Origin: Secundilactobacillus mixtipabuli | GTDB taxonomy: Bacteria; Bacillota; Bacilli; Lactobacillales; Lactobacillaceae | DNA length: 64,000 nucleotides | Assembly: GCF_002217925.1 (NCBI RefSeq) | Contig: NZ_BCMF01000012.1 | Coordinates: 1-64,000 of the forward strand | Direction of reading: 5' to 3' | In this document: positions 46,134 to 55,327 of the stretch, in pieces | Numbering within the stretch: the first letter of the stretch is position 1 | How the letters are laid out: every line of letters begins with the position of its first letter | The notes under the pieces: model-generated | What the model was told of the DNA's origin: nothing | Seen by the model: the letters and a program-made list of their open reading frames with translations, nothing else | The model's database searches: none | Program-made: the position numbers and the translations under genes

Positions 46134-47945
46134 CTACTGATCAATTTTAAGTTTAGGCAGCACAATGTGCTCGTAAAGCTGAACAGTAATAATGTAATAA
46201 ATCATATACAAAACAAAGAAAATTGTAAATGGCAGCCAAATCTGATAATACGGATTTAACATTAAGACTTTAAACATCTGTAAACCAAAGAAAACGTGAA
46301 TTACGCCTACGATCGCTGGTAGTACAAACAGGACTAAAATCTCTCGGGCGATGGAACTGCGTAATGCTGCTGGTCGGGCCCCAATTTTATTGAGCATCTC
46401 ATACCGTCCCTTATCACTGGCCGCCCCGCTTAAGATCTTAAACATGAGACAGCTGGCTAACATTGCCAGGAACGCAATACCAAGAAAGAACCCCATAAAT
46501 TCCAGTCCACCGAATAAAACAGTGCCGAGAATAAAAACGTTGTAGCTTCCTGGAATGGTCGTTACCGGTGGATTCCCTAGACTGGCAACAACCCGCTTTA
46601 AACCGGCTTTATCAGCTTGAAGATTGTTCACACGGAACAGCATTAAGCGTTGCGTTTTAACGGGGATCTTTTTAAAGGCATCATCTGAAACCAGTCGCGG
46701 CGTTTTTTGTGGTGCTTTAGGCTGCAACACCATCAATTTTTCAGGGTGCTTGCTTAATTGTGACCTCGTCATAGGCCGATATTTCGGTTCAGCCAGCCGG
46801 TTTCGCTTGGTAGAATTAATGAGTGGCCCAAAGCCCGTAAATTGCACGGGATGCTGTTTGATTTGATTGGCACGATAGTAAATGACTTGCTTGGTTTCTT
46901 TTTGCTGATAGGTCACCTGAGTTGCTAGTTTTAACTGGTTGATTTCATGAAGCGTTTCTGCTGATGGATTTTTTATCGCCATCGTGTAAGCATTACTGGC
47001 CGTAGATAAAGCAGTCACTTGGCGCTGTAAACCAATTCCAACTGTAATTGCCCCTAGTGACAGTGCAACTAATATCGAAACAATGGAAAGAATTTTAGTA
47101 TAATTCCGAATTCGAAAGCTCAGCTGTGAGAGCGTAAAATTTCTTAACCCTCGGTTTGACCAATTAGACCGCTTAATGATGATAATTAGCCAAACAAAGA
47201 CCGCATTGAATAACAGATAAGTCCCTAGGACAATGGTCACTAAGCCAATCGGAATCGCGCTTAAAACAAACGTTTGAATGTGACTCATCGCATAATAACC
47301 CATGGCTAACAACCCAAGACCAATAATCACTTGTAACAGCTGACTAACGGGTTTTAACCGTGGTCGATTAGGCTGGCTGTCGCCCTTCAACAGTTTGAGA
47401 ACTGGCGTTTTGGTTAATACCAGCCGGTTAATCGCACCAGCAATCAAGAAGAGCACGATGTAAAGCAGAATGGTAATCCATACCGCAGGCCAATAAAGCG
47501 CACTGAAATGGTGAAGTTTCGTGCCAATCATTCGACTCATCAAAAATGGTGCCAGCGTCGCGGTAAGCCCCCACCCAACAAAGGTACCGATTAGACTGGC
47601 AATCGTGCCAATAACTGACGTTTCAATCAGAATCAACTGACCAATTTTGGACTGCTTCGCGCCTAACATCATGAATAAACCATAGTCATGACGCCGCATA
47701 CTCATCAAAAAAGAATTCGCATAAAAGACATAGACTAACGTGATGATCGTTAACAAGATGGCACCGAACAGAAAAATAAAGTTGGCACCCGTAATCTGCC
47801 GGGCGTTAGCTTTAATAAATGCCCTGTTAGTGGCTAATGATTCAAACATGTAGAAGATGCCACTGGACATCATCAGACCAAATAACAACACAATATAGTC
47901 TCTTAGCCGGCTTTTAATCCCTGTAAACGCTAATTTAGTTAACAT
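46134..47945 (-). CDS. FtsX-family ABC transporter permease, BceB-like
   Basis: A 603-aa membrane protein with about ten helices: one at the N-terminus, a group of three, a further group and a C-terminal group of three. A large extracellular region (about 325-455) lies between helices. This is the BceB layout of peptide-antibiotic sensing and detoxification transporters. The MLGAKQSKIGQL segment is the typical coupling loop. No BceRS two-component genes are adjacent. The ATPase gene lies 12 bp upstream. Confidence 0.88.
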   Translation of the reverse strand: MLTKLAFTGIKSRLRDYIVLLFGLMMSSGIFYMFESLATNRAFIKANARQITGANFIFLFGAILLTIITLVYVFYANSFLMSMRRHDYGLFMMLGAKQSKIGQLILIETSVIGTIASLIGTFVGWGLTATLAPFLMSRMIGTKLHHFSALYWPAVWITILLYIVLFLIAGAINRLVLTKTPVLKLLKGDSQPNRPRLKPVSQLLQVIIGLGLLAMGYYAMSHIQTFVLSAIPIGLVTIVLGTYLLFNAVFVWLIIIIKRSNWSNRGLRNFTLSQLSFRIRNYTKILSIVSILVALSLGAITVGIGLQRQVTALSTASNAYTMAIKNPSAETLHEINQLKLATQVTYQQKETKQVIYYRANQIKQHPVQFTGFGPLINSTKRNRLAEPKYRPMTRSQLSKHPEKLMVLQPKAPQKTPRLVSDDAFKKIPVKTQRLMLFRVNNLQADKAGLKRVVASLGNPPVTTIPGSYNVFILGTVLFGGLEFMGFFLGIAFLAMLASCLMFKILSGAASDKGRYEMLNKIGARPAALRSSIAREILVLFVLPAIVGVIHVFFGLQMFKVLMLNPYYQIWLPFTIFFVLYMIYYIITVQLYEHIVLPKLKIDQ

Positions 47946-47957
47946 TTTGCCAGCCCC

Positions 47958-48713
47958 CTAATCAAACGTACCAAGCGCATCTAGGATCGCCTGATAAAAC
48001 TGCTGCCGAGTCTGCGCACCTTTTTCTAGTTCCTGACCGATCTGACCATCCTTAATGAACAAAATCCGTTGGCAATAGCTGGCAGAAAATGGATCGTGGG
48101 TCACAAGTAAAACAGGGACTTGTTGTTCCTGATTGACGGTGGTCAGCATCTCAAGCAAATCACGAGCACTATTAGAATCAAGCGCCCCCGTCGGCTCATC
48201 ACCAAATAAAATGGCTGGATGTGAAATCAAGGCTCGTGCTGCTGCCACCCGCTGTTTTTGACCACCTGAAATTTCAGTGGGATATTTATCTAAAATAGCT
48301 TCAATATTAAGCGACTGTGCAACCTGTGCAACCTTTGAGTGAATCAATTTTCCCTTCACGTTTTGTAACGACAACGGCAGCGCAATATTTTCAAAATTGG
48401 TTAAGTTTTCTAATAAGTTGAAATCCTGAAAAATAAACCCAACTTGTTGCGCTCTGAAGTCAGCAATCTGGTTACCTTTCAGGTCAGTCAAAACCTGCTG
48501 ATTAATTTCAACGTCACCTGATGTAGGCTGATCCAACGTTGCCAGAATATTAAGTAACGTTGTTTTGCCAGAACCTGAAGCGCCCATAATGCCGACAAAC
48601 TCACCTGCGTTGACGTCAAAACTGATTCCTTTTAGTGCTTCATACTGTTTTTCACCCGTTTTACCATACGTTTTGTGTAGGTCTCGTACCGAGACAATTG
48701 GGGTTGTTTTCAT
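47958..48713 (-). CDS. ABC transporter ATPase, BceA-like
   Basis: A 251-aa MacB/BceA-class ATPase with Walker A GASGSGKTT (about 43-51), Q-loop FIFQDFNLLENLT, signature ISGGQKQRVAAARAL, Walker B ILFGDEPTGALDS and H-loop VTHDP. GGAGGAGA precedes the ATG. It pairs with the large permease downstream. First gene of the unit that also encodes the GntR regulator and a second ABC transporter. Confidence 0.92.
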   Translation of the reverse strand: MKTTPIVSVRDLHKTYGKTGEKQYEALKGISFDVNAGEFVGIMGASGSGKTTLLNILATLDQPTSGDVEINQQVLTDLKGNQIADFRAQQVGFIFQDFNLLENLTNFENIALPLSLQNVKGKLIHSKVAQVAQSLNIEAILDKYPTEISGGQKQRVAAARALISHPAILFGDEPTGALDSNSARDLLEMLTTVNQEQQVPVLLVTHDPFSASYCQRILFIKDGQIGQELEKGAQTRQQFYQAILDALGTFD

Positions 48714-48754
48714 GATTCTCCTCCATTTAACCGAAATTTTAAAGATGTTAATTG

Positions 48755-48776
48755 GTTAGTTACTTGTGTAACTAAC
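48755..48776. promoter_or_regulatory. Operator dyad for the YtrA-like GntR repressor (predicted)
   Basis: Perfect 9-bp arms GTTAGTTAC / GTAACTAAC around a four-base spacer. It overlaps the last two bases of the -10 box and covers the predicted transcription start of the bceA-type operon. GntR-family operators are usually such dyads. The partner assignment to the regulator encoded at 45715 is inferred. Confidence 0.75.
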
Positions 48777-48803
48777 TATAAAGGTGAGTCATGGGTTTGT
48801 CAA
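48775..48803 (-). promoter_or_regulatory. Promoter of the bceAB-gntR-ABC unit
   Basis: The minus strand reads TTGACA (48798-48803), 17 bp, TATAGT (48775-48780), about 60 bp upstream of the first gene. Confidence 0.85.
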
Positions 48804-48971
48804 TTAGAAATTAAATTCCAGACCGATTAAATGGGCCTCAAAATGACATGTGATATAAGTCGATATCGATAAGGATTTCATTTAATCTCTTGACGTAAAC
48901 ACATTCTAAAATTGACTTTAGATCACGACTTAAATATCGCCTTTACCTGCTCTACAACTCAGATTCCGGCC
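48804..48971. other. Intergenic stretch without identified content
   Basis: AT-rich, no reading frame of note and no convincing promoter. One TTGACT with a poor -10 on the plus strand near 48912 was judged too weak. It lies between the bceA-type promoter and the long hairpin behind metQ. Confidence 0.5.
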
Positions 48972-49032
48972 ATATAACACGAAACGACGCCATCCCGATA
49001 GCCCATCGGAATGGCGTCGTTTCGTGTTATAT
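48972..49032. repeat. 28-bp hairpin downstream of metQ
   Basis: The arms 48972-48999 and 49005-49032 are complementary over 28 bp with a single wobble pair and a five-base loop. It begins 34 bp past the metQ stop and could end metQ transcripts. However, there is no T-run on either strand, unlike the other terminators here. It may protect the 3' end or be a mobile palindromic element. Confidence 0.85.
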
Positions 49033-49066
49033 TCTAGAATCTACCGAGTTGCGTCGCAGCTACTCT

Positions 49067-49900
49067 TTATTTATAACTCTTGGCTGGTAAAACAGCACCC
49101 TTATAGTGATTGTAGATCCACTTTTGTGTACTCTTTGATTGTAAGGCCTTCATCAATTTCTTAATAGCAGGTTTCTTTTGATCACCTTTGCGCACGGCAA
49201 CAATGTTGACGTATGGTGAAGATGACTTTTCAGTGACGATAGCGTCTTTACGAGGATCAAGACCTGATTGAACCGCGTAGTTGGCGTTAATAAAGTCGAC
49301 GTCGCCTTCACCGTTCTTGTAGATACTTGGCATCAATTTTGGTTCGTAACTGTGCTTGAACTTCAAGTGACGAGGGTTTGACGTAATATCACTGAAGTTA
49401 GCAGTTGTAATGTCAATCCCCTTCTTGACCTTGATCAAACCGGCATCCTGCAAAATGGTTAAGATACGGCCATAGTCAGGGGTGTTTGAACTTGCTAAGA
49501 CGGTTGCGCCATCCTTCAGATCCTTTAAGTTCTTAACCTTCTTTGAGTAAGCAGAGATTGGTTCCAAGTGAACACCACCGGCGCTGACAAGGGTACCATG
49601 GTTAGCTTTGTTCCACTGGTTTAAGAATGGCGTGTGTTGGAAGTAGTTAGCATCCAATTCCTTGCTGGCTAAAGCTTTGTTAGGCATAACGTAGTCTTGG
49701 AATACCTTAACCTTTAAGTTAACGCCTTCCTTTTTCAATTGTGGTTGAACGTGCTTTAAAACTTGAGCGTGAGGTACAGCTGAGGCACCCACCGTAATCG
49801 TGGTGGTCTTTGATTGGCTTGAATTGTTACCACAAGCAGCTAACAGTACGGTTGTGGCCGCAATCCCTAAAATACCTAGAATCCGTTTCGAAGTCTTCAT
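49067..49900 (-). CDS. metQ: Methionine ABC transporter substrate-binding lipoprotein MetQ
   Basis: A 277-aa receptor with a lipoprotein signal (KTSKRILGILG..VLLAAC, lipobox Cys near 23). NlpA-family segments are VGASAVPHAQVLKHVQPQLKKEG and FQDYVMPNKALASKELDANYFQH in shorter form. The ATG at 49900 has GGGAGG eight bases upstream, so the two codons further upstream are not used. It is the last gene of metN-metI-metQ under a Met T-box. Confidence 0.95.
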   Translation of the reverse strand: MKTSKRILGILGIAATTVLLAACGNNSSQSKTTTITVGASAVPHAQVLKHVQPQLKKEGVNLKVKVFQDYVMPNKALASKELDANYFQHTPFLNQWNKANHGTLVSAGGVHLEPISAYSKKVKNLKDLKDGATVLASSNTPDYGRILTILQDAGLIKVKKGIDITTANFSDITSNPRHLKFKHSYEPKLMPSIYKNGEGDVDFINANYAVQSGLDPRKDAIVTEKSSSPYVNIVAVRKGDQKKPAIKKLMKALQSKSTQKWIYNHYKGAVLPAKSYK

Positions 49901-49935
49901 GAACAATTCCTCCCAAAATGTAGAATAATAAGTTT

Positions 49936-50619
49936 TTATAAGGTCCGCTTATCGATTCGGCGAACCAGGAAATCCCCAATAAATTGAAATGCAAACACGA
50001 CGACCACAATGATAACCGTCGCAACAAACACGATCGTATTGTTATTGGCTTGGAAACCATCGATGTAAGCTAAGTTACCTAATCCACCAGCACCGATAGC
50101 ACCGGCCATTGCGGTGTAGCCAATCAACGAAATCGTAGTCACTGTGGCACCTGATACTAATGCTGGCATACTCTCCGGCAGCAAAACTTTGTAAACGATC
50201 TGCCAGCTGTTTGCCCCCATCGCTTCCGCAGCTTCGATCACACCGCGATCGATTTCGTGGAAAGCTAACTCGACCATCCGGGCATAGAACGGCGCCGCGG
50301 AAATAATCAACGATGGCAGTGCCGCTGTAGGGCCGATAATCGTGCCAACCAGGTTTTTGGTAATTGGTAACAGCAGCATGATCAAAATGATGAATGGAAT
50401 GGATCTAAACACGTTAACTAAGAAAGAAACAATTGCATTAAGCACTTTCACCCAAACATTTTGACTCGCCGTTGTCTCAAATAATAGCAATCCTAATAAA
50501 ACACCTAAAATGGCAACGGCAATCATCGAAACAACGGTCATCCAAACAGTTTCCCAAGTGGCAGCGCCCATGTTGTTCCAGTCCACCGTATTAAACGCAA
50601 AGTAAGAGCCATTAGTCAC
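49936..50619 (-). CDS. metI: Methionine ABC transporter permease MetI
   Basis: A 227-aa membrane protein with five helices and the conserved cytoplasmic loop IEAAEAMGANSWQIVYKVLLP. It starts at GTG (50619) with GAGGTGA upstream, overlapping the end of metN by 8 bp. It forms a homodimeric channel with MetN ATPases in the known MetNI structure. Confidence 0.95.
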   Translation of the reverse strand: MTNGSYFAFNTVDWNNMGAATWETVWMTVVSMIAVAILGVLLGLLLFETTASQNVWVKVLNAIVSFLVNVFRSIPFIILIMLLLPITKNLVGTIIGPTAALPSLIISAAPFYARMVELAFHEIDRGVIEAAEAMGANSWQIVYKVLLPESMPALVSGATVTTISLIGYTAMAGAIGAGGLGNLAYIDGFQANNNTIVFVATVIIVVVVFAFQFIGDFLVRRIDKRTL

Positions 50620-51646
50620 GGTGAATCACCTCCGTTTCAACACGCATTTTCTTCAGCAGGTCCAAAGCACCGTCAAGGCTTTCTTTATCACCATTGAACT
50701 GCAAGTATAATGAGCCAATTGACCCTTCCTGGGTTTGGTGAATACTGCCTTCAATGATACTAACCTGAAGCTTAGGAAACTTATGAATGATTTCAGATAC
50801 AATCGGTAACTTGGCTTGATCACCATGGAAGACCAGCTGAACGATCGTCCCATCTGGGTAACTCTTGATCAGTTCTTCAACGATACTGTTGGTATCCGTC
50901 AATGCTGGATCAACTTCTTCGCTGACGAAGCGCTTCGTAATTTCCTCTTTCGGATTCCGGAATACGTTGAAGACCGTTCCCTGTTCAACCACCCGACCAT
51001 CATCCATCACAGCCACATGATCACAAATCTTTCGGATGGCATGCATTTCGTGGGTAATGAGGACGATGCTCAAATTTAATTTCTTATTAATTTCAAGCAA
51101 CAGGTCCAGCACTTCATCCGTCGTCTGCGGATCCAAGGCACTAGTCGCTTCATCGGAAATTAAGATTTCCGGATCATTAGCTAATGCCCGAGCAACCCCG
51201 ACACGCTGTTTTTGTCCCCCTGATAATTCAGACGGATACGAGTGCTCTCGACCAGTCAACCCAACTAAGTCAACGAGATGCTGGGCTTTTTCCTGACGCT
51301 CTTTGCGGGATACACCAGCAACTTCCAGCGGAAACATAATGTTTTGAATGACTGTACGTGACCAAAGCAGATTAAAGTGTTGGAAAATCATCCCAATCTT
51401 TTGACGCTTTTTTCTTAAATCCGTGCCAGAAAGTGCAGTGATTTTATCGCCATTAATATCGATTTCACCGCTGGTTGGTGTCTCCAGACCATTTAACATC
51501 CGTGTTAAGGTACTTTTCCCAGCACCTGAATAACCAACAATGCCATAAATCTCTCCGTCATCGATGTTCAGATTAACATCTGAAACGGCGGTTAAGTCAC
51601 CGTCTTTTGTAGTGAATCTTTTTGTCACGTCTTTAAACTCAATCAC
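50612..51646 (-). CDS. metN: Methionine ABC transporter ATPase MetN
   Basis: A 344-aa ATPase with Walker A GYSGAGKST, signature LSGGQKQRVGVARAL, Walker B ILISDEATSALDP and the C-terminal NIL domain (about 270-344), which senses methionine in related proteins. I start at the GTG at 51646 (MIEFKDVTKRF) because GGGAGG lies eight bases upstream. The longer frame would run through that site. Confidence 0.95.
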   Translation of the reverse strand: MIEFKDVTKRFTTKDGDLTAVSDVNLNIDDGEIYGIVGYSGAGKSTLTRMLNGLETPTSGEIDINGDKITALSGTDLRKKRQKIGMIFQHFNLLWSRTVIQNIMFPLEVAGVSRKERQEKAQHLVDLVGLTGREHSYPSELSGGQKQRVGVARALANDPEILISDEATSALDPQTTDEVLDLLLEINKKLNLSIVLITHEMHAIRKICDHVAVMDDGRVVEQGTVFNVFRNPKEEITKRFVSEEVDPALTDTNSIVEELIKSYPDGTIVQLVFHGDQAKLPIVSEIIHKFPKLQVSIIEGSIHQTQEGSIGSLYLQFNGDKESLDGALDLLKKMRVETEVIHRD

Positions 51647-51673
51647 TCCGGTTACCTCCCTTTTCCTCAAATA

Positions 51674-51960
51674 AAAAAGCTTCGCCCCACTTAAATCAAT
51701 CGATTTAAGTAAGGGCGAAGCTTATCGCGTACCACCTTATATTCGTCACTGCCTCACAGCAGTAACCTCAACGGGTCTATAGACCCAACGGGATAGTGGC
51801 CGTTAACCAGTTGCGGTTCACTTAAGCTCACCGTAACCTCTTTATGCAAAACCATCTTCAGTATGTTGTAGCGGTCCCTTTTCATCTAACCGAGACTCTC
51901 TAGGCATCTACGCTATGCTTACTCATTTTGCTGATCTCTTATTCAATTGAGTCAATGACA
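51674..51960 (-). promoter_or_regulatory. T-box riboswitch of metNIQ (Met)
   Basis: The T-box sequence AGGTGGTACGCG is at 51726-51737. A terminator with AAGCTTCGCCC/GGGCGAAGCTT arms (51674-51723) is followed by six T. In Stem I the lower helix is GCAAAA (minus strand of 51926-51931) with TTTTGC (51846-51851). The 5' loop side carries AGTA, and the 3' side reads GAAGATGG, giving an ATG specifier at 51853-51855. This controls methionine uptake by uncharged tRNA-Met, as known for lactic acid bacteria. Confidence 0.93.
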
Positions 51961-51962
51961 AA

Positions 51963-51991
51963 AGTATAGTCATTTGAATGAGAGCTGTCAA
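51963..51991 (-). promoter_or_regulatory. Promoter of the metNIQ T-box transcript
   Basis: The minus strand reads TTGACA (51986-51991), 17 bp, TATACT (51963-51968). Confidence 0.88.
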
Positions 51992-52033
51992 GAAGAAATG
52001 TCATTGTATTCTCAGAATCTAATTAATATGCAA

Positions 52034-52336
52034 TTAGCTTTCCTTGATATCAACTAGCCAAGCATCGGCTTCTTCTTCACTGTTTAAGCTATCAAAGTCG
52101 TTAGCTAACTGTGGGTTCACAGCAACAACTTCACCGCTAACAGGACTATCAATATCTGAAACAGCCTTTTCAGCTTCAACACTGATCAGGGTCTTGCCCT
52201 TGGTAACTTTGTCGCCAACACTTGGTAGGTGAGCAAACTTAATGGTGCCTAATTCATCTTGGCCAGCTTTCGTTAAACCAAGACGTGTCTTGTCATCCAT
52301 TACTTTTGTCCAGAAATAAGTTGCTTCTTCACTCAT
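52034..52336 (-). CDS. gcvH: GcvH-like lipoyl carrier protein
   Basis: A 100-aa protein with the glycine cleavage H-protein fold signature GQDELGTIKFAHLPSVGD and the lipoyl-lysine site SVEAEKAVSD (Lys57). It is shorter than normal H proteins (about 125 aa). No glycine decarboxylase genes are nearby, so it may serve as a general lipoyl relay or carrier, as shown for GcvH in Bacillus, or bind another partner. AGGTGAAAG precedes the ATG. It lies 29 bp behind rodA and is probably the last gene of the mbl-rodA transcript. Confidence 0.85.
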   Translation of the reverse strand: MSEEATYFWTKVMDDKTRLGLTKAGQDELGTIKFAHLPSVGDKVTKGKTLISVEAEKAVSDIDSPVSGEVVAVNPQLANDFDSLNSEEEADAWLVDIKES

Positions 52337-52365
52337 ACTTTCACCTCATACCAATTTTTTTGACT

Positions 52366-53562
52366 TTATTCAAAGTCCTCGTTACGACTAAACATGTAAC
52401 TCTTATTATGATAACGCATTGACATAATTAATCCAATACCTATCATGTTCCCAATCAGCGCTGAACCACCTTGACTAACAAATGGTAAGGGAATACCCGT
52501 TAGCGGTAGCAAGCCGATATTCATCCCAATATTTTCAAAGGTATGGAATAAAATCATCATGATAACACCGGTAGAAATATAGGCATAAAAAACGTTTTTA
52601 GTGTCAAATGTTACCCGAATCATTTGATAAATCAACATAAAGTAAAGCAATATCAGGATCAAACTGCCAATAAAGCCAAAGTTTTCACCAATAACTGAGA
52701 AAATCATGTCGGATTCACGAACAGGAACATACACTTTAGAGACGTTGAATCCCGTCCCAAAAATGCCACCTGAACCAATGGCCTTCATGCTTTGCCATAA
52801 TTGATATCCTTGATCAGAAGTATTGCTGGCAGGATTTAGCCATGTATCAATTCGTGAAAATTGATACGCAGCAAACCCTAAATGGCCAAGTATGGTTCGG
52901 CCGGTAGTCGTTGCAACTAATGCTAAGGCACCCCCGCCAATTCCGGCTAGGGCAATTGCAACCGGCACAATAATCCGCCAAGTGATCCCCGCGACTAGTG
53001 ATACACCAGCAACAATTGCAAAGAACACCAGCATCGTCCCAAAGTCATTTTGAAGACGAAGCAACACGGCAACTGGCAGCAGCCAAGCAACCATCTTGCC
53101 CAGTAATAGCCAATCTGAATGAACTGTATGTTCATAGTATTTATGATTATGGTCACTGGCAACTCGTCCCAGCATCAAGATAAAGGCCGGCTTCATCACT
53201 TCTGATGGCTGGAAAGTTAACGGTCCAATGGCAAACCAGGATTTTGCACCCGTTGAAGCTGCGTAAGATCGGCTATAAAACACCAAGACAGCTGCCAGCA
53301 GGAAAATCCCCAGCCAGTAAGCTAACGGGGCCACTTTCCATAATTGTTCCGAATCAAATTGCATGATGACAACGACTGCAACCGTTCCAATCGCGTACCA
53401 AACAACCTGTGACACCATTACTGTTGTCACGTTGGTTGCACTAGAGTCGTGGACGGCTGCAACATAGATCGACGCTAAACCGATCAATGCCAGCATCAGC
53501 ACACAAAAAATAACGCCATAATCGATTCGCGATTCTGAATCATCTTCGCGACGTTCATTCAT
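52366..53562 (-). CDS. rodA: SEDS-family peptidoglycan polymerase RodA
   Basis: Glycan-strand polymerase of the elongation machinery. The 398-aa protein has about ten helices and the C-terminal SEDS signature PLTGIPLPFVSQGGSALIGN. The sequence FQPSEVMKPAFILML is the conserved middle part. The start at 53562 (MNERREDD) has GGAGG ten bases upstream. Its neighbourhood with mbl and yidD favours RodA over the division enzyme FtsW. Confidence 0.92.
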   Translation of the reverse strand: MNERREDDSESRIDYGVIFCVLMLALIGLASIYVAAVHDSSATNVTTVMVSQVVWYAIGTVAVVVIMQFDSEQLWKVAPLAYWLGIFLLAAVLVFYSRSYAASTGAKSWFAIGPLTFQPSEVMKPAFILMLGRVASDHNHKYYEHTVHSDWLLLGKMVAWLLPVAVLLRLQNDFGTMLVFFAIVAGVSLVAGITWRIIVPVAIALAGIGGGALALVATTTGRTILGHLGFAAYQFSRIDTWLNPASNTSDQGYQLWQSMKAIGSGGIFGTGFNVSKVYVPVRESDMIFSVIGENFGFIGSLILILLYFMLIYQMIRVTFDTKNVFYAYISTGVIMMILFHTFENIGMNIGLLPLTGIPLPFVSQGGSALIGNMIGIGLIMSMRYHNKSYMFSRNEDFE

Positions 53563-53675
53563 TGCATCATATCCTCCTCTCACTCACGCGTTAATTATAG
53601 ACGGCTTATCAGCCGTTCTGATAAAAAATGATTATCCTTAACCGTTTTTTAGGGTTAGGACTCATAGCGAGAAAA

Positions 53676-53897
53676 TTAATGATGTAAATTATAAGCTTGA
53701 ATCAAGTACTCAACGGCTTCATCTTGCGTTTTAACTTTAACGGGTCGATCTGAGCCGATCTGAGCTTCGAAAGAGCCATTTTCAAGTGGCATTACAGTAC
53801 CGATCACTTCATCGTTAATGGACAATTGGAGACCATCAACACCCTTGATCGTCACATCATCAATTGCCACACCGACTGGTTGTTTCTTTTTTGACAT
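53676..53897 (-). CDS. DUF2969 family protein
   Basis: A 73-aa basic-start protein (MSKKKQPVGVAIDD) ending in VKTQDEAVEYLIQAYNLHH, the pattern of DUF2969, a family known mainly from lactobacilli. The function is unknown. Predicted soluble, beta-rich and then helical. It sits in the mbl-yidD-rodA cluster, where it is usually found, which suggests a role near wall elongation. Confidence 0.8.
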   Translation of the reverse strand: MSKKKQPVGVAIDDVTIKGVDGLQLSINDEVIGTVMPLENGSFEAQIGSDRPVKVKTQDEAVEYLIQAYNLHH

Positions 53898-53916
53898 GGG
53901 AAGCTCCTTTTTAATT

Positions 53917-54192
53917 TTATTTTAAGTTCATCTCTTTTAAATAAGCCAGTTCAGCTTTTCTATTGCGTTTCAAACTGAAGTGGTCGGGAACGGGATCATA
54001 ACCGCCATGCACAAACGGATTGCATCTGAGTATGCGGGCGATCCCCATTAACGTTCCCTTAATCGCACCGTGTTTTGATAGTGCTTTTAACATATAGGCT
54101 GAACAGGTTGGTGAATAACGGCAGGTTGGCGGAAATAACGGTGATATAAAGCGCTGATAGCCGCGCACAAGCATCATCAATAACCTTTTCAA
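53917..54192 (-). CDS. yidD: Membrane protein insertion efficiency factor YidD
   Basis: A 91-aa protein with the family signature: an amphipathic N-terminus ([20 protein letters not shown]), conserved cysteines in [10 protein letters not shown], and [14 protein letters not shown]. YidD assists insertion of inner-membrane proteins with YidC. It starts at TTG (54192) with AGGAG five bases upstream. It lies 8 bp behind mbl. Confidence 0.93.
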   Translation of the reverse strand: MKRLLMMLVRGYQRFISPLFPPTCRYSPTCSAYMLKALSKHGAIKGTLMGIARILRCNPFVHGGYDPVPDHFSLKRNRKAELAYLKEMNLK

Positions 54193-54200
54193 GTTGGCTC

Positions 54201-55208
54201 CTATCTGCGGCCGTGCTTATTAGTGGCCGCTGCGTTCATATGTTCAAGCAAAATACCGGCACCCTTAGCCACGTTATCAAGTGGGTTTTCTGAAATGACA
54301 ACAGGCACTTTCAATTGTTCGATCATCAGCTTGTCGACACCGTGGAGTAAAGCACCCCCACCAGTGAGCATAATGCCGCGATCAATAATATCAGCAGCTA
54401 ATTCTGGTGGAATAATTTCCAAAACATCCTTTGCTGCATTAACGATTTGAACCATGACACTGTCAATTGCTGGGTAGATATCTTTTGAAGTAATTTCAAT
54501 TGAACGTGGCATCCCAGAAACTGAATCACGGCCACGAACTTCCATCGATTCGTTATGATCGTCATCCGGATAAGCAGAACCGATTTTAATCTTAATCGAT
54601 TCGGCAGTTCGTTCACCAACTTGTAAGTTATGGTGCGTCTTCAAAAAGTTAATAATATTAACGTTTAACTCATCACCGGCAATTCGTACTGATTTGCTGG
54701 CCACAATATCACCAAGTGATAAAACAGCAATATCGCTAGTCCCACCGCCAATATCGATGACCATGTTCCCTTGGGGCTTAAAAATATCCATGCCTGCCCC
54801 AACGGCAGCAACTTTAGGTTCTTCCTCTAGATAAACCTTGCCACCGCCTGATTTTTCAGCCGCCTGAATAATCGCGCGACGTTCGATTTCGGTAATGTTA
54901 GTCGGTGCACAGATCATAATGTTAGGTTTTGCCATAAAGCCCTTCACACTTAGCTTACTAATAAAGTATGACAGCATGCTTTCAGTAACATCAAAATCAG
55001 AGATCACACCGTCTTTTAATGGCCGGATTGCCCGAATGTTGCTTGGGGTACGTCCTACCATTCGGTAGGCTTCAGAGCCCACTGCTAATACTTGATTTGA
55101 CTTCGTATCAACCGCCACAACTGAGGGTTCGTTTAAAACGATTCCCTTGCCAACCGCGTAAATTAAAACGTTGGCGGTTCCAAGGTCAATACCAATATCT
55201 TTTGCCAT
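54201..55208 (-). CDS. mbl: MreB-like cytoskeletal protein Mbl
   Basis: A 335-aa actin homologue with [43 protein letters not shown] and the [10 protein letters not shown] segment. It differs clearly from the mreB gene at 24764 and fits the Mbl branch, which also guides lateral wall synthesis. It is the first gene of an mbl-yidD-DUF2969-rodA-gcvH run with its own extended -10 promoter. GGAGG lies 11 bases before the ATG. Confidence 0.9.
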   Translation of the reverse strand: MAKDIGIDLGTANVLIYAVGKGIVLNEPSVVAVDTKSNQVLAVGSEAYRMVGRTPSNIRAIRPLKDGVISDFDVTESMLSYFISKLSVKGFMAKPNIMICAPTNITEIERRAIIQAAEKSGGGKVYLEEEPKVAAVGAGMDIFKPQGNMVIDIGGGTSDIAVLSLGDIVASKSVRIAGDELNVNIINFLKTHHNLQVGERTAESIKIKIGSAYPDDDHNESMEVRGRDSVSGMPRSIEITSKDIYPAIDSVMVQIVNAAKDVLEIIPPELAADIIDRGIMLTGGGALLHGVDKLMIEQLKVPVVISENPLDNVAKGAGILLEHMNAAATNKHGRR

Positions 55209-55247
55209 CCTATTTGATTCCTCCTGAACTTATTATCTCAACCGTTA

Positions 55248-55253
55248 ATTATA
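55248..55253 (-). promoter_or_regulatory. Extended -10 promoter of mbl
   Basis: The minus strand reads GGTATGCTATAAT, nearly the same as at ezrA, with no good -35. It lies between the murA terminator and mbl. Confidence 0.6.
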
Positions 55254-55281
55254 GCATACCCGCCTTAAGATGGGGTATGCG

Positions 55282-55315
55282 AAAAAAGTTCGGAACAGCC
55301 CCGCCGTTCCGAACT
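55282..55315 (-). terminator. Terminator after murA
   Basis: The minus strand shows AGTTCGGAAC / GTTCCGAACT with a nine-base loop, then six T. Confidence 0.9.
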
Positions 55316-55327
55316 CTTCGTTTCATA

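Noticed and set aside
48804-48971. Promoter on the plus strand near 48912 (TTGACT, 17 bp, TATCGC)
   Set aside because: Poor -10 and no gene downstream on that strand.
52034-52336. GcvH as evidence for a glycine cleavage operon here
   Set aside because: No gcvT or gcvP frame is nearby, and the protein is shorter than standard H proteins.
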